40,276 nucleotides of DNA from JBOHSA01 sp050732995 (GTDB lineage Bacteria > Gemmatimonadota > Gemmatimonadetes > Gemmatimonadales > GWC2-71-9), in assembly GCA_050732995.1 (NCBI GenBank), contig JBOHSA010000084.1, positions 1 through 40,276 of the forward strand. The letters are read 5' to 3'. Made by a program: the position numbers and the translations under genes. Below, piece after piece: positions 8,547 to 15,406 of the stretch. A model generated the notes under the pieces. That model had not been told where the DNA came from, searched no databases, and saw nothing but the letters and a program-made list of their open reading frames with translations. How positions within the stretch are numbered: the stretch's first letter is position 1; each line of letters begins with the position of its first letter.

Positions 8547-9614
8547 ATGAAACGCGCCCTCGCCGCCGTCGCGCTTCGCGTTTGCTCACCCCTCCTCTCG
8601 ACCGGCGCCCAGCAGGTCGAGCGTCATGTGCTGGCCGGGGCCGACGTGGCGATCTACAATCTGGCCGGCGTCGCGCGACTCGCGCCCGGCACGGGCCGGG
8701 ACGTCGTGGTCGAGCTGACCCGGGGCGGGCGGGACGCCGCGGACCTCGAGATCGCGACGGGAGAGATCCGCGGTCGCGAGACGCTGCGCGTGCTCTATCC
8801 CGACGACCGTGTCTCGTACACCCCCGGGCGAGATTACGGCGGGAGCTCGACACTCCGGGTGCGCGAGGACGGCACCTTCGGCGAGAGCGGCAATGACCGG
8901 GAGTTCCGGGGCGGGGGCGGTCGTCGCGTGACGGTCACCACCGGGCGCGGCGGCCTCGAGGCTTACGCCGACCTGCGCATCACCGTACCTGCCGGACAGA
9001 AGATCGCCGTCTATTTGGGCGTGGGTCGCGTGTTCGTCTCCAACGTGGCGGGAGAGCTACTGGTGGACGTCGCCGCCGCCGAGATCACGGCCGAGGGGAC
9101 CCGCGGCTCGTTGAACTTGGACACGGGCTCGGGCGCGATCGGCGTGACGGGAGCCGAGGGGCCGGTGCGGCTGGATACGGGCTCGGGGAACGTGGATGCC
9201 ACACGGGTGCGCGGGCCGGGGCTCAGCATCGATACCGGCTCGGGCAACGTCACTGTGTCCGACGCCGACGTCGCCAGCCTGCTCGTTGATACCGGCTCGG
9301 GGAGCGTGGACGCCACTGCGGTGCGCTCTCGGGAGATGTCTATCGACACGGGAAGCGGCTCGGTCGAGCTCGCCCTGCTTGGGGACGTGGATCGGCTGGA
9401 GATAGACACCGGCTCGGGGAGCGTGACCGTTACGATGCCGGCGTCGCTCGGCGCGGAGATCGAAGTCGAGACCGGCAGCGGGTCCATCGATCTCGGGTTC
9501 CCGGTGGAGCTCCGGCGGTTCGCGCGCGACCATCTCATCGGAAAGATCGGGGACGGGCAGGGGCGGATCACGATCGAGACGGGGTCGGGGAGCATTCGCC
9601 TAGTGCGGGGGTGA
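8547..9614 (+). CDS. Secreted DUF4097-family beta-helix protein with TGSG ladder
   Basis: The product has 355 residues. The ATG at 8547 is preceded by GGAG; the frame extends upstream to 8493 but without a signal peptide there. An N-terminal signal ends near GAQQ. After a variable region, the C-terminal half is a ladder of eight short repeats, each with a D/E-TGSG core (LDTGSGAIGV, LDTGSGNVDA, IDTGSGNVTV and so on). This is the DUF4097 putative adhesin fold, a parallel beta-helix or stacked-strand solenoid. The protein is exported and probably surface or periplasmic. It converges with the hslR-like gene, whose stop is 4 bases away. The remnant at 11312-11697 belongs to the same family. Confidence 0.85.
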   Translation: MKRALAAVALRVCSPLLSTGAQQVERHVLAGADVAIYNLAGVARLAPGTGRDVVVELTRGGRDAADLEIATGEIRGRETLRVLYPDDRVSYTPGRDYGGSSTLRVREDGTFGESGNDREFRGGGGRRVTVTTGRGGLEAYADLRITVPAGQKIAVYLGVGRVFVSNVAGELLVDVAAAEITAEGTRGSLNLDTGSGAIGVTGAEGPVRLDTGSGNVDATRVRGPGLSIDTGSGNVTVSDADVASLLVDTGSGSVDATAVRSREMSIDTGSGSVELALLGDVDRLEIDTGSGSVTVTMPASLGAEIEVETGSGSIDLGFPVELRRFARDHLIGKIGDGQGRITIETGSGSIRLVRG

Positions 9615-9618
9615 GCCC

Positions 9619-10002
9619 TCAGCTCTCGGTGAGACGCTCCAGGTCCCGACGCTCCTTCTTCGTCGGCCGGCCCTTGCCCGTGTAGGCCGGCGCCGGCGCG
9701 ATCCGGAGCTGGTCGGCGAGCCGCGCGCGCGCCGCGACGCTCTCGGACAACTCCTCGTAGAGCCCGCGGGCTTCACTGGCGGACCCGCGGCGGGGAGAGA
9801 GGTTACGAACGACGAGGTGAAAGTCATACGGCGACTTCCGGACGCGCATCGTATCGCCCACCTTCACGGCCTTCCCCGGCTTGGCTCGCGCGCCGTTGAC
9901 CAGCACCCGGCCGCCGGCGATCGCTTCCGCCGCGAGCCTGCGGGTCCTGTAAAACCGCGCGGCCCACAGCCAGCGGTCGAGGCGCGTCGAATCGTCAGGC
10001 AC
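9619..10002 (-). CDS. hslR: S4-domain RNA-binding protein, Hsp15-like
   Basis: The product has 127 residues from a GTG at 10002. The N-terminal S4 domain (about residues 6-66) is typical: RLDRWLWAARFYRTRRLAAEAI, then GGRVLVNGARAKPGKAVKVGDT. The tail is basic (GKGRPTKKERRDLERL) as in Hsp15. In E. coli Hsp15 binds the 50S subunit with a stranded nascent chain and helps recycle it; the same role is inferred here. The start overlaps the end of the upstream DinB gene by 8 bases, so the two are coupled. Confidence 0.85.
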   Translation of the reverse strand: MPDDSTRLDRWLWAARFYRTRRLAAEAIAGGRVLVNGARAKPGKAVKVGDTMRVRKSPYDFHLVVRNLSPRRGSASEARGLYEELSESVAARARLADQLRIAPAPAYTGKGRPTKKERRDLERLTES

Positions 10003-10474
10003 GCTGCCTCAAGCGCTTGATCAACTGGATCTGCCCGGCGTGATACAGGTCATGGGACGCGATGCCGTACATATGGGCCGCGTTGCTCCACGACGAGCGC
10101 CAACCCTTGGCTGCCAGCCGGGACGAGGGGAACCGGGCGATGACCGCCCGGAGCAGTTGGTGCTCGCGCTTGAGCAGCGCCACGTCCCGCATCCACGCCT
10201 CCGCGTCGGGCTTCGGCGGGACGGGAAGCCAGTTGCTCCCCGGGCGCGGGAACGACAGATCGGGGTCGCGATCCAGCCGGCGGCGGACGATGTACTTCCA
10301 GTAGGCCGTGTGCAACACCAGCTCCCAGATGTTGTGCCGCCGGGGTCGCGGCCGCCACAGCGCCTCCCGCCAGCTCACCCCGCGGATCGAACCCCACAAC
10401 GGGGTACCGTGCCAGGCGCGGTGATTGAACGCTTGGTCGAAGATGCGGAGCAGCAACGCGATGTCCTTGGCCAT
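9995..10474 (-). CDS. DinB-family putative metal-dependent protein
   Basis: The product has 159 residues from an ATG at 10474 (MAKDIALLLRIFDQAF). A GTG at 10528 is in frame, but those 18 codons run through an inverted repeat and look non-coding. The four-helix DinB fold is indicated by HNIWELVLHTAYWKYIVRRRL (first metal His in the helix) and the late SHDLYHAGQIQLIKRL helix with the two closing His residues. Members include bacillithiol transferases and mycothiol isomerase relatives; the substrate here is unknown. One of four DinB-fold genes in the window. Confidence 0.8.
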   Translation of the reverse strand: MAKDIALLLRIFDQAFNHRAWHGTPLWGSIRGVSWREALWRPRPRRHNIWELVLHTAYWKYIVRRRLDRDPDLSFPRPGSNWLPVPPKPDAEAWMRDVALLKREHQLLRAVIARFPSSRLAAKGWRSSWSNAAHMYGIASHDLYHAGQIQLIKRLRQRA

Positions 10475-10477
10475 GGT

Positions 10478-10538
10478 CAGGTGTCGGGTGTCAGGTGCCA
10501 GGAACCTACGCCGCGGCGTCCCTGACACCAGACACCTG
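10478..10538. repeat. Near-perfect inverted repeat upstream of dinB-like gene
   Basis: The left arm (10478-10495) and the reverse complement of the right arm (10521-10538) agree at 17 of 18 bases: CAGGTGTC, one variable base, then GGTGTCAGG. The 25-base loop is unrelated. Each arm is itself two copies of GGTGTC. It lies between two minus-strand genes and is probably a dispersed palindromic repeat, possibly acting as a terminator. Confidence 0.65.
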
Positions 10539-10548
10539 GTACCGGCTG

Positions 10549-11292
10549 TCAGAAATGCAGGTTGATCAGCGGGAGGTATCGAAACGGCGGCTTGTTGTTC
10601 AGCGCCCTGGTGAGCAGCCCGATCTGCAGCCCCTTGAGGCGCCGGGCCGAGTTGTACACGCCGATCGCGACGCCCGTCTGGAAGCCCCGCACCCGGTTGT
10701 ACCCACTCACCGAGAGGCCGGTGAAATCGTAGGTCTTGAGATAAACTCCGGCGACGTTCAGGCCTGTCACGACCGGACTCTCGACCCGGTACCCGGCGAT
10801 CGACAGGCCGGTGATCGCGTTCTCGGCCACGACGCCGAGCGTGCCGATGCTGATGCCCTGGATCTCGCGCCCCGACACGACGGCGAGGCCGCCGAGCGCG
10901 ATGCCCTGCACGTCCCCTTCCGCCACGGTGGCGAGCCCGCCGACGGCGAGCCCCTGGACGTCTCCCTGGCTGACCGTCCCGAGCCCGGCCAGGGTGAACC
11001 CTTGCAGGTCGCCTTCCGCCACCGCCCCCAGGCCGGCGAGGGAGATGCCGAGGAGCCGGCCCTGCGACACGACACCGAGGCCGGCGATGCTCACGCCCTC
11101 GAGCGACCCTTCCGCGACCGCGCCCAACCCCGCGATGGAGATCCCGCGCATCCGCCCCTGCGCCACGACGCCGAGGCCGGCGGTGCTCACGCCCTCGAGC
11201 GACCCTTGGGATACGGCGCCCAGCCCAGCGACATGAATCCCCCGCATACGCCCCTGCGAAACGACGCCCAGGCCGGCGACACTGAGGCCATC
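10549..11292 (-). CDS. Surface-repeat protein with 16-residue repeats, 5' end missing
   Basis: About fourteen tandem repeats of about 16 residues run to a natural C-terminus. The unit is GLGVVSQGRMRGISIA, alternating with GLGAVAEGSLEGVSIA, so a 32-residue superunit is visible. The end (GVAIGVYNSARR, GLQIGLLTR, PPFRYLPLINLHF) resembles the LA_2272-type surface repeat proteins of Leptospira and other bacteria. No signal peptide or credible start is found: upstream of 11292 the frame runs into sequence antisense to a DUF4097 remnant. The first in-frame ATG inside the repeats is at 11247. I read it as a gene beheaded by a deletion; outer-surface location of the intact parent is inferred. Confidence 0.6.
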   Translation of the reverse strand, partial: DGLSVAGLGVVSQGRMRGIHVAGLGAVSQGSLEGVSTAGLGVVAQGRMRGISIAGLGAVAEGSLEGVSIAGLGVVSQGRLLGISLAGLGAVAEGDLQGFTLAGLGTVSQGDVQGLAVGGLATVAEGDVQGIALGGLAVVSGREIQGISIGTLGVVAENAITGLSIAGYRVESPVVTGLNVAGVYLKTYDFTGLSVSGYNRVRGFQTGVAIGVYNSARRLKGLQIGLLTRALNNKPPFRYLPLINLHF

Positions 11293-11311
11293 CGGAGGAC
11301 GGTCGCCATAG

Positions 11312-11697
11312 CCCCCGTACGGGCAGACCGACGAGGCCGCGCGGGAAGTGGCCGGGCGGATCCGGATCGTGACCGCGGGCGGCACGATCCGCGCCGAGGT
11401 GAGGTTCGTGCCCGGGCGACCAACGGCCCGTTGCACGTGGAGTTCGAGGGCGGGAAATGGGACGGAACGGGGCTCGATGCGGAGACGGTGAACGGGCCGG
11501 TGGACCTGATCATCCCTGAGGACCATTCCGCGCGGCTCGAGACCGGCACCGTAAACGGTCCCGTGCACGTGGGGTTTCCCCTGACGGTGACGATCCAGGG
11601 TCGCGTGACGCAGCGGATCACGACGGTGTTGGGCGGCGGGGGCCCGCTGGTGCGCGTGGTGACGACGAACGGGCCGCTGTCGATCCGGCGGCCTTAG
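11312..11697 (+). pseudogene. DUF4097-family remnant with frameshift and missing 5' end
   Basis: Frame one (11312 to about 11400) reads QTDEAAREVAGRIRIVTA then GGTIRAEV, a conserved part of Gemmatimonadota-type DUF4097 proteins. Frame two (to a TAG at 11697) reads RATNGPLHVEFEGGKWDGTG, then VNGPVDLIIPEDHSARLETG and a final TTNGPLSIRRP. The switch falls exactly on a tandem duplication of GAGGT (11396-11400 and 11401-11405). Removing one copy joins the halves as IRAEVRARATNGPL. The N-terminus and signal peptide are absent: the frame meets a TAG at 11309. The stop overlaps the end of the convergent methyltransferase gene by 4 bases. Confidence 0.75.
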
Positions 11698-12419
11698 AGT
11701 CGCCCCACCCGCATCGCGACCGGCCACCGCACCACCCGCCGCACCGCCGGGCCACCCCAGCGGTCGCGCAGCGCAGGAAGGATTTCCGCCACCGGATCGC
11801 TCGCCCGCTCGGCGACGTAGCGCCGAGCCGCCGACCAGGTGCCGAGGTACCCGGCGAGGTCGGCGAGCGCCATGCTTGCCTCGATGGTGAGCTGCGGCGC
11901 CTCCAACTCGATGAACGGGAATGCAACCGAGCGGTAGCCGTCGTCCACGTGCCGCCGCTCCGGGGGCCAGTAAGGGCCGAGCGTGCCGTGGTACAGCTCC
12001 GCGATCACCTGGTCGATCTCGGGCGCGATGGTGATCAGGCGATAGCACCACGCGGCCACGACGCCCCCGGGGGTCAGCACCCGCCGCACTTCCGCGAAAA
12101 ACCGGTCGTGGTCCAGCCAGTGCAAGGCTTGCGCGACGGTGATCAGGTCGGCGGAGCCCGATGCGAGCGGGGTGGCCTCTGCCCGCGCCACGCCGTACAC
12201 GACTCTTGGATTGGGGAGCGCCTGGGCGACCTGCTCGGCGCTCGCGTCGGTGGCGACGACCCGCTCGAACCGGCGCGCGAGCCCGATGGCGGCCTGACCG
12301 GTCCCGGTAGCGCCGTCCCAGGCCAGGGTCCGCCGCGGCGCCGCGGCGGCCAGAAAGTCGAAGAGCTCCTCCGGGTAGCGCGGGCGGAACTTGGAGTACG
12401 CCACCGCGTCCCACGTCAC
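11694..12419 (-). CDS. Class I SAM-dependent methyltransferase
   Basis: The product has 241 residues. The start is the GTG at 12419, which shares GTGA with the stop of the cytosine deaminase gene. The longer open frame upstream is only overlap with that gene. Motif I is LAWDGATGTGQAAIGLA, followed by VVATDASAEQ (acidic ribose-binding position), a PLASGSADLITVAQALHWLD motif and RRVLTPGGVVAAW. This is the layout of the UbiE/trans-aconitate methyltransferase-like group that methylates small molecules in the cytoplasm. Substrate unknown. Last gene of a six-gene operon. Confidence 0.87.
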   Translation of the reverse strand: MTWDAVAYSKFRPRYPEELFDFLAAAAPRRTLAWDGATGTGQAAIGLARRFERVVATDASAEQVAQALPNPRVVYGVARAEATPLASGSADLITVAQALHWLDHDRFFAEVRRVLTPGGVVAAWCYRLITIAPEIDQVIAELYHGTLGPYWPPERRHVDDGYRSVAFPFIELEAPQLTIEASMALADLAGYLGTWSAARRYVAERASDPVAEILPALRDRWGGPAVRRVVRWPVAMRVGRL

Positions 12420-12853
12420 ACGCCGATGTCCTCGTTCCACAGGCCGGGTTGTGCCGCGACAAAGACCGACAACAGGGCGATGCACGCTGCGTCCTGCACG
12501 ACGTCCACCACGACGCCGCGCGCGCGGAGCAACGCCTCCTCGCCCTGGAAGGTCCGGTTCTCGCCCACGATCACGCGGGGGATGCCGTACAGCAGGATCG
12601 CGCCGCTGCACATGGCGCAGGGCGAGAGGGTCGTGTACAACGTCGACTCCCGATAGACCCGCGCCAGCCGCCGGCCCGCATTCTCCAAGGCGTCCATTTC
12701 CCCGTGCAGCACGACGCTGCCCTGCTGCACGCGCCGGTTGTGCCCGCGGCCGATGATCTCACCGTCGTGCACGAGCACCGCCCCGATCGGGATGCCGCCC
12801 TCCGCGAAGCCCCGCTTCGCTTCCTCGAGGGCGACTTGTAGGAACCTATCCAC
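12416..12853 (-). CDS. Fungal-type cytosine deaminase (FCY1-like)
   Basis: The product has 145 residues from a GTG at 12853. It belongs to the cytidine-deaminase fold and matches yeast cytosine deaminase closely, much better than tRNA adenosine deaminase TadA. GRGHNRR corresponds to the Asn-bearing loop, LHGE (His50, Glu52) gives the zinc ligand and proton shuttle, and TLYTTLSPCAMCSGAI (Cys79, Cys82) gives the other zinc ligands. LYGIPRVIVGEN follows, and the C-terminal WNEDIG matches the WFEDIG tail whose Asp binds the base in yeast. The inferred reaction is cytosine to uracil plus ammonia. It overlaps the NAD(P)-binding protein gene by 8 bases and the methyltransferase gene by 4. Confidence 0.85.
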   Translation of the reverse strand: MDRFLQVALEEAKRGFAEGGIPIGAVLVHDGEIIGRGHNRRVQQGSVVLHGEMDALENAGRRLARVYRESTLYTTLSPCAMCSGAILLYGIPRVIVGENRTFQGEEALLRARGVVVDVVQDAACIALLSVFVAAQPGLWNEDIGV

Positions 12854-13505
12854 CGCGGCTCGATAGGCTCGCGCCTTGGTACACGTGCACTCCGGGGCGC
12901 TCCTCGCGCGCCACGCGGGTCATGGCGGCTGCGACGTCCTCGGCGAGAATCGAGCGGTACTTGCGCAGCGGGCCGACCAGCACGAAGGCGAGTGCCGGCA
13001 TGACGGCGGCCGCCAGGCGCTCCCCGGGGCGGTGCTCGCCACGATCGCCCAGGAGCAACGACGGCCGGAAGATGTGGATGCCCTTGAAAGGCAGGCGGGC
13101 GACCGCCTCTTCCACTTCACCCTTCACCCGATTGTAGAAGATCCACGACCGCGGGTGGGCGCCGATTGCGCTCACGAGCAGAAACTGTTGGGCGCCGTGA
13201 CGCGCGGCGAGCCGGGCGAGCTCGTAGACGTGGGTGAAATCCACGCGGTAGAACGCTTCGGCCGACCCCGCTTGCTTCATGGTCGTGCCAAGGCAGCAAA
13301 AGACGTCGCGCGCGCGGGGGAAGTCCGGGAGGTCCGCCAGGCGGTGGAACTCGAGCGTTCGCTGGACGAGTTTCGGGTGCATGAGCGGCAGGGTCCGGCG
13401 TCCCAGCGTGGTGACCCGCTCGTAGGCGTCGTCCGCGAGGAGCCGACGCAGGCAATGGCCGCCCACGAGGCCGCTCGCGCCGGCCAGCAGGGCGGTGCGC
13501 GGCAC
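12846..13505 (-). CDS. NAD(P)-binding atypical SDR, TIP30/HTATIP2-like
   Basis: The product has 219 residues from a GTG. A Rossmann nucleotide-binding motif lies at the N-terminus (LLAGASGLVGGHCLRRLL). It is followed by VFCCLGTTMKQAGS, which is typical of the TIP30/YbjT-like group, then FLLVSAIGAHPRSWIFYNRVKGEVE with a Ser and a Tyr-x3-Lys-like YNRVK motif, and FRPSLLLGDR. The substrate is unknown; these proteins act as small NAD(P)H-dependent reductases or sensors. It lies 45 bases downstream of the permease and is translationally coupled to the cytosine deaminase. Confidence 0.85.
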   Translation of the reverse strand: MPRTALLAGASGLVGGHCLRRLLADDAYERVTTLGRRTLPLMHPKLVQRTLEFHRLADLPDFPRARDVFCCLGTTMKQAGSAEAFYRVDFTHVYELARLAARHGAQQFLLVSAIGAHPRSWIFYNRVKGEVEEAVARLPFKGIHIFRPSLLLGDRGEHRPGERLAAAVMPALAFVLVGPLRKYRSILAEDVAAAMTRVAREERPGVHVYQGASLSSRGG

Positions 13506-13550
13506 GCTACCGCCGGACGGCGAGCACCCGCGCCAGCATGGGGTCCTCCC

Positions 13551-14885
13551 TCAGGGCCTGGGCGCCGTCGGGGCGGCGCGTCGCTTCCACCAGTGATACG
13601 CCGGCCAGCCGAGCAAGATGACCACGAGACCGAGCAGCGCCCGGGCGCGCTGGGCGGCGATGGTGTTGAGCACGATCGCGCCGGCCGCCGCGATGAACAG
13701 CACCGGGGTCCAGGGATAACCGGGGACGCGGAACGGGCGCGGCGCGTCGGGGCGGCGGCGCCGGTACACGAACAGGCTCGCCGCGCCGAGCGCGTAGAAG
13801 ATCCACCCGACGAACACGACGTAGGTGAAGAGCTGCTCGAAGGTGCCCCACGCGGCGAGGGCCGCCGCCCAGACGGAGCTCGCCACGACGGCGAAGGCGG
13901 GCGTGCCGTAGCGCGGGTGCACGTCGGCGAGGCGGCGGAAGAACAGGCCGTCGCGCGCCATCGCGTAGTACACGCGCGGCGCCGTCAAGGTGATGCCGTT
14001 GGCCGCGCCCACGACCGACACCAGGACCGCGGCCGCGACCAGCCGGCTGGCCGCGGGCCCGAGCAGGGCGTCCACAGCCTCGGCCGCCACGCGGTCGGAG
14101 CGGGCCACGGCGTCTGGCCCCAGCGCGGCGAGATAGCCGACGTTGGCGAACAGGTAGATCGCGATGATCGCCGCCGTACCCAGGACGATCCCGCGCGGGA
14201 ACGTGCGCTGGGGGTCGAGCGTCTCGCCCGCGGAGTAGGTGACGTACTGCCACCCCTCGTACGCCCAGAGGACCCCGATCATCGCGACGCCCATCCCGGA
14301 GAGGAGCGACAGGTCGAAGGGCGCGGTGAACAGGCGCGGCGCCGTCCGGCCCAGCCCGGCGCCGGCGGCGAGAAAGACGGTCGCCAGGCTGAGGAGCGCT
14401 CCGACCTTGATGAGCGTGCTCCAGTTCTGGGCGCGCGCGCCGTGCCGCGTGCCGCCCACGTTGACCCAGGCGACCGCGGCGATCATCAGAATCGCCGCGA
14501 CCTTCCCGCCGAGCGGGCCGAGCGTGACGAACTGGCCCAGGTAATTGCTGAACGCGACCGCCAGCGTGGCCGTCGAGCCGCTCGAGATTACCAGGAAGAG
14601 GGTCCAGCCGTAGAGGAACGCGGGGAACCGGCCGAAGGCGTCGCGCAGGTAGACGTAGAGGCCGCCGGCCTCGGGATTCATCGCCCCCAGCTCGCCGTAG
14701 GTCAGTGCGCCCAGCAGGGAGAGGAGGCCGCCGGCGAGCCACACCAGCAGCGCGTACCCCGGGTCACCGGCCGTCTCGCGCAGCGCGCTGCCGGGCACGA
14801 GGAAGATTCCCGACCCGATGACGGTGCCGACCACGATCGGGACGAGGTCGCGCAGGCCGAGGGTGCGCGCGAGGGCGGGGGTCAC
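13551..14885 (-). CDS. APC-superfamily amino acid permease
   Basis: The product has 444 residues. The GTG at 14885 shares GTGA with the stop of the upstream BstA-like gene; the frame open further upstream is antisense-type sequence. The first helix has the APC signature VVGTVIGSGIFLVPG, the unwound substrate-binding segment. About 12 membrane segments follow, with GELGAMNPEAGGLYVYLRDA after helix 2 and FAYDGW-like LWAYEGWQYVTYSAGE in helix 6. This is the LAT/SLC7-like branch, which imports or exchanges amino acids across the inner membrane. With an arginase-fold gene two places upstream, a basic or guanidino amino acid is a reasonable guess. Confidence 0.9.
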   Translation of the reverse strand: MTPALARTLGLRDLVPIVVGTVIGSGIFLVPGSALRETAGDPGYALLVWLAGGLLSLLGALTYGELGAMNPEAGGLYVYLRDAFGRFPAFLYGWTLFLVISSGSTATLAVAFSNYLGQFVTLGPLGGKVAAILMIAAVAWVNVGGTRHGARAQNWSTLIKVGALLSLATVFLAAGAGLGRTAPRLFTAPFDLSLLSGMGVAMIGVLWAYEGWQYVTYSAGETLDPQRTFPRGIVLGTAAIIAIYLFANVGYLAALGPDAVARSDRVAAEAVDALLGPAASRLVAAAVLVSVVGAANGITLTAPRVYYAMARDGLFFRRLADVHPRYGTPAFAVVASSVWAAALAAWGTFEQLFTYVVFVGWIFYALGAASLFVYRRRRPDAPRPFRVPGYPWTPVLFIAAAGAIVLNTIAAQRARALLGLVVILLGWPAYHWWKRRAAPTAPRP

Positions 14886-15406
14886 CACCGCATGCGTTGG
14901 CGCAGGGAGGTGATGTGCGCCACGTGGTGCCGGCCGTGCCAGGCGTACAGCGCCAGCATGCCGTCGAGGCTCGGTGTGCCCGACTCGGGGTGGCGGAGCA
15001 AGCGAGCGAAATCGCCTGGCTCCATCGCGCGGAGCAGCAACACCCAGCGGCGGTGCAGCGCGTCGAGCAGCGCCAGCGACACGTCGATCGGCGCCGTGCG
15101 CGCTTCCGTCGTTTCGGCCCACCCCTTCTCCTCGTACGTCTTGATGGTCGGCACGTCCTCGGTGAGGGCGAGCTTGAACCGCGTGTAGGCGTTGAGGTGG
15201 CTGTCGGGGATGTGGTGCACCACTTGCCGCACCGTCCAGCCGTCGGGCCGGTAGGGGGTCTCGAGCTGCGCGTCGGTGAGGCCGTCCACCGCGCGTCGCA
15301 GGTGGCCGGGGGCGGCGGCGATCTGCTCGATGCAGGCGCCCCGCTGCTCGGGGGTCAGCGTCTTCACCGGCTCGAACCGGCCGATGGGGTACCGCAGGTC
15401 TGTCAC
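14882..15406 (-). CDS. YfiT/BstA-like DinB-fold hydrolase or transferase
   Basis: The product has 174 residues. The sequence starts DLRYPIGRFE and continues ETPYRPDGWTVRQVVHHIPD, SHLNAYTRFKLALTED and WHGRHHVAHI, which follow Bacillus YfiT/BstA almost motif for motif. BstA is a metal-dependent thiol (bacillithiol) S-transferase. The His residues of VVHHIPDSH and WHGRHH are the expected metal ligands. A thiol transferase role here is inferred, and the thiol used by this organism is unknown. Its ATG shares ATGA with the stop of the arginase-fold gene, and its stop shares GTGA with the permease start. Confidence 0.88.
   Translation of the reverse strand: MTDLRYPIGRFEPVKTLTPEQRGACIEQIAAAPGHLRRAVDGLTDAQLETPYRPDGWTVRQVVHHIPDSHLNAYTRFKLALTEDVPTIKTYEEKGWAETTEARTAPIDVSLALLDALHRRWVLLLRAMEPGDFARLLRHPESGTPSLDGMLALYAWHGRHHVAHITSLRQRMRW

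Noticed and set aside
10549..11292. CRISPR-like 48-base periodicity
   Set aside because: The repeats are in-frame codon repeats of a 16-residue protein unit without spacers; no cas genes are present. The TGSG repeats at 9100-9600 are rejected for the same reason.
12876..15188. Very long plus-strand open frame (770 codons) opposite the permease operon
   Set aside because: It has no family features, is rich in Arg, Gly, Ala and Pro, and is antisense to well-recognised genes. High GC keeps stops rare. The same holds for other long antisense frames, such as those opposite kgd and the Rieske cassette.
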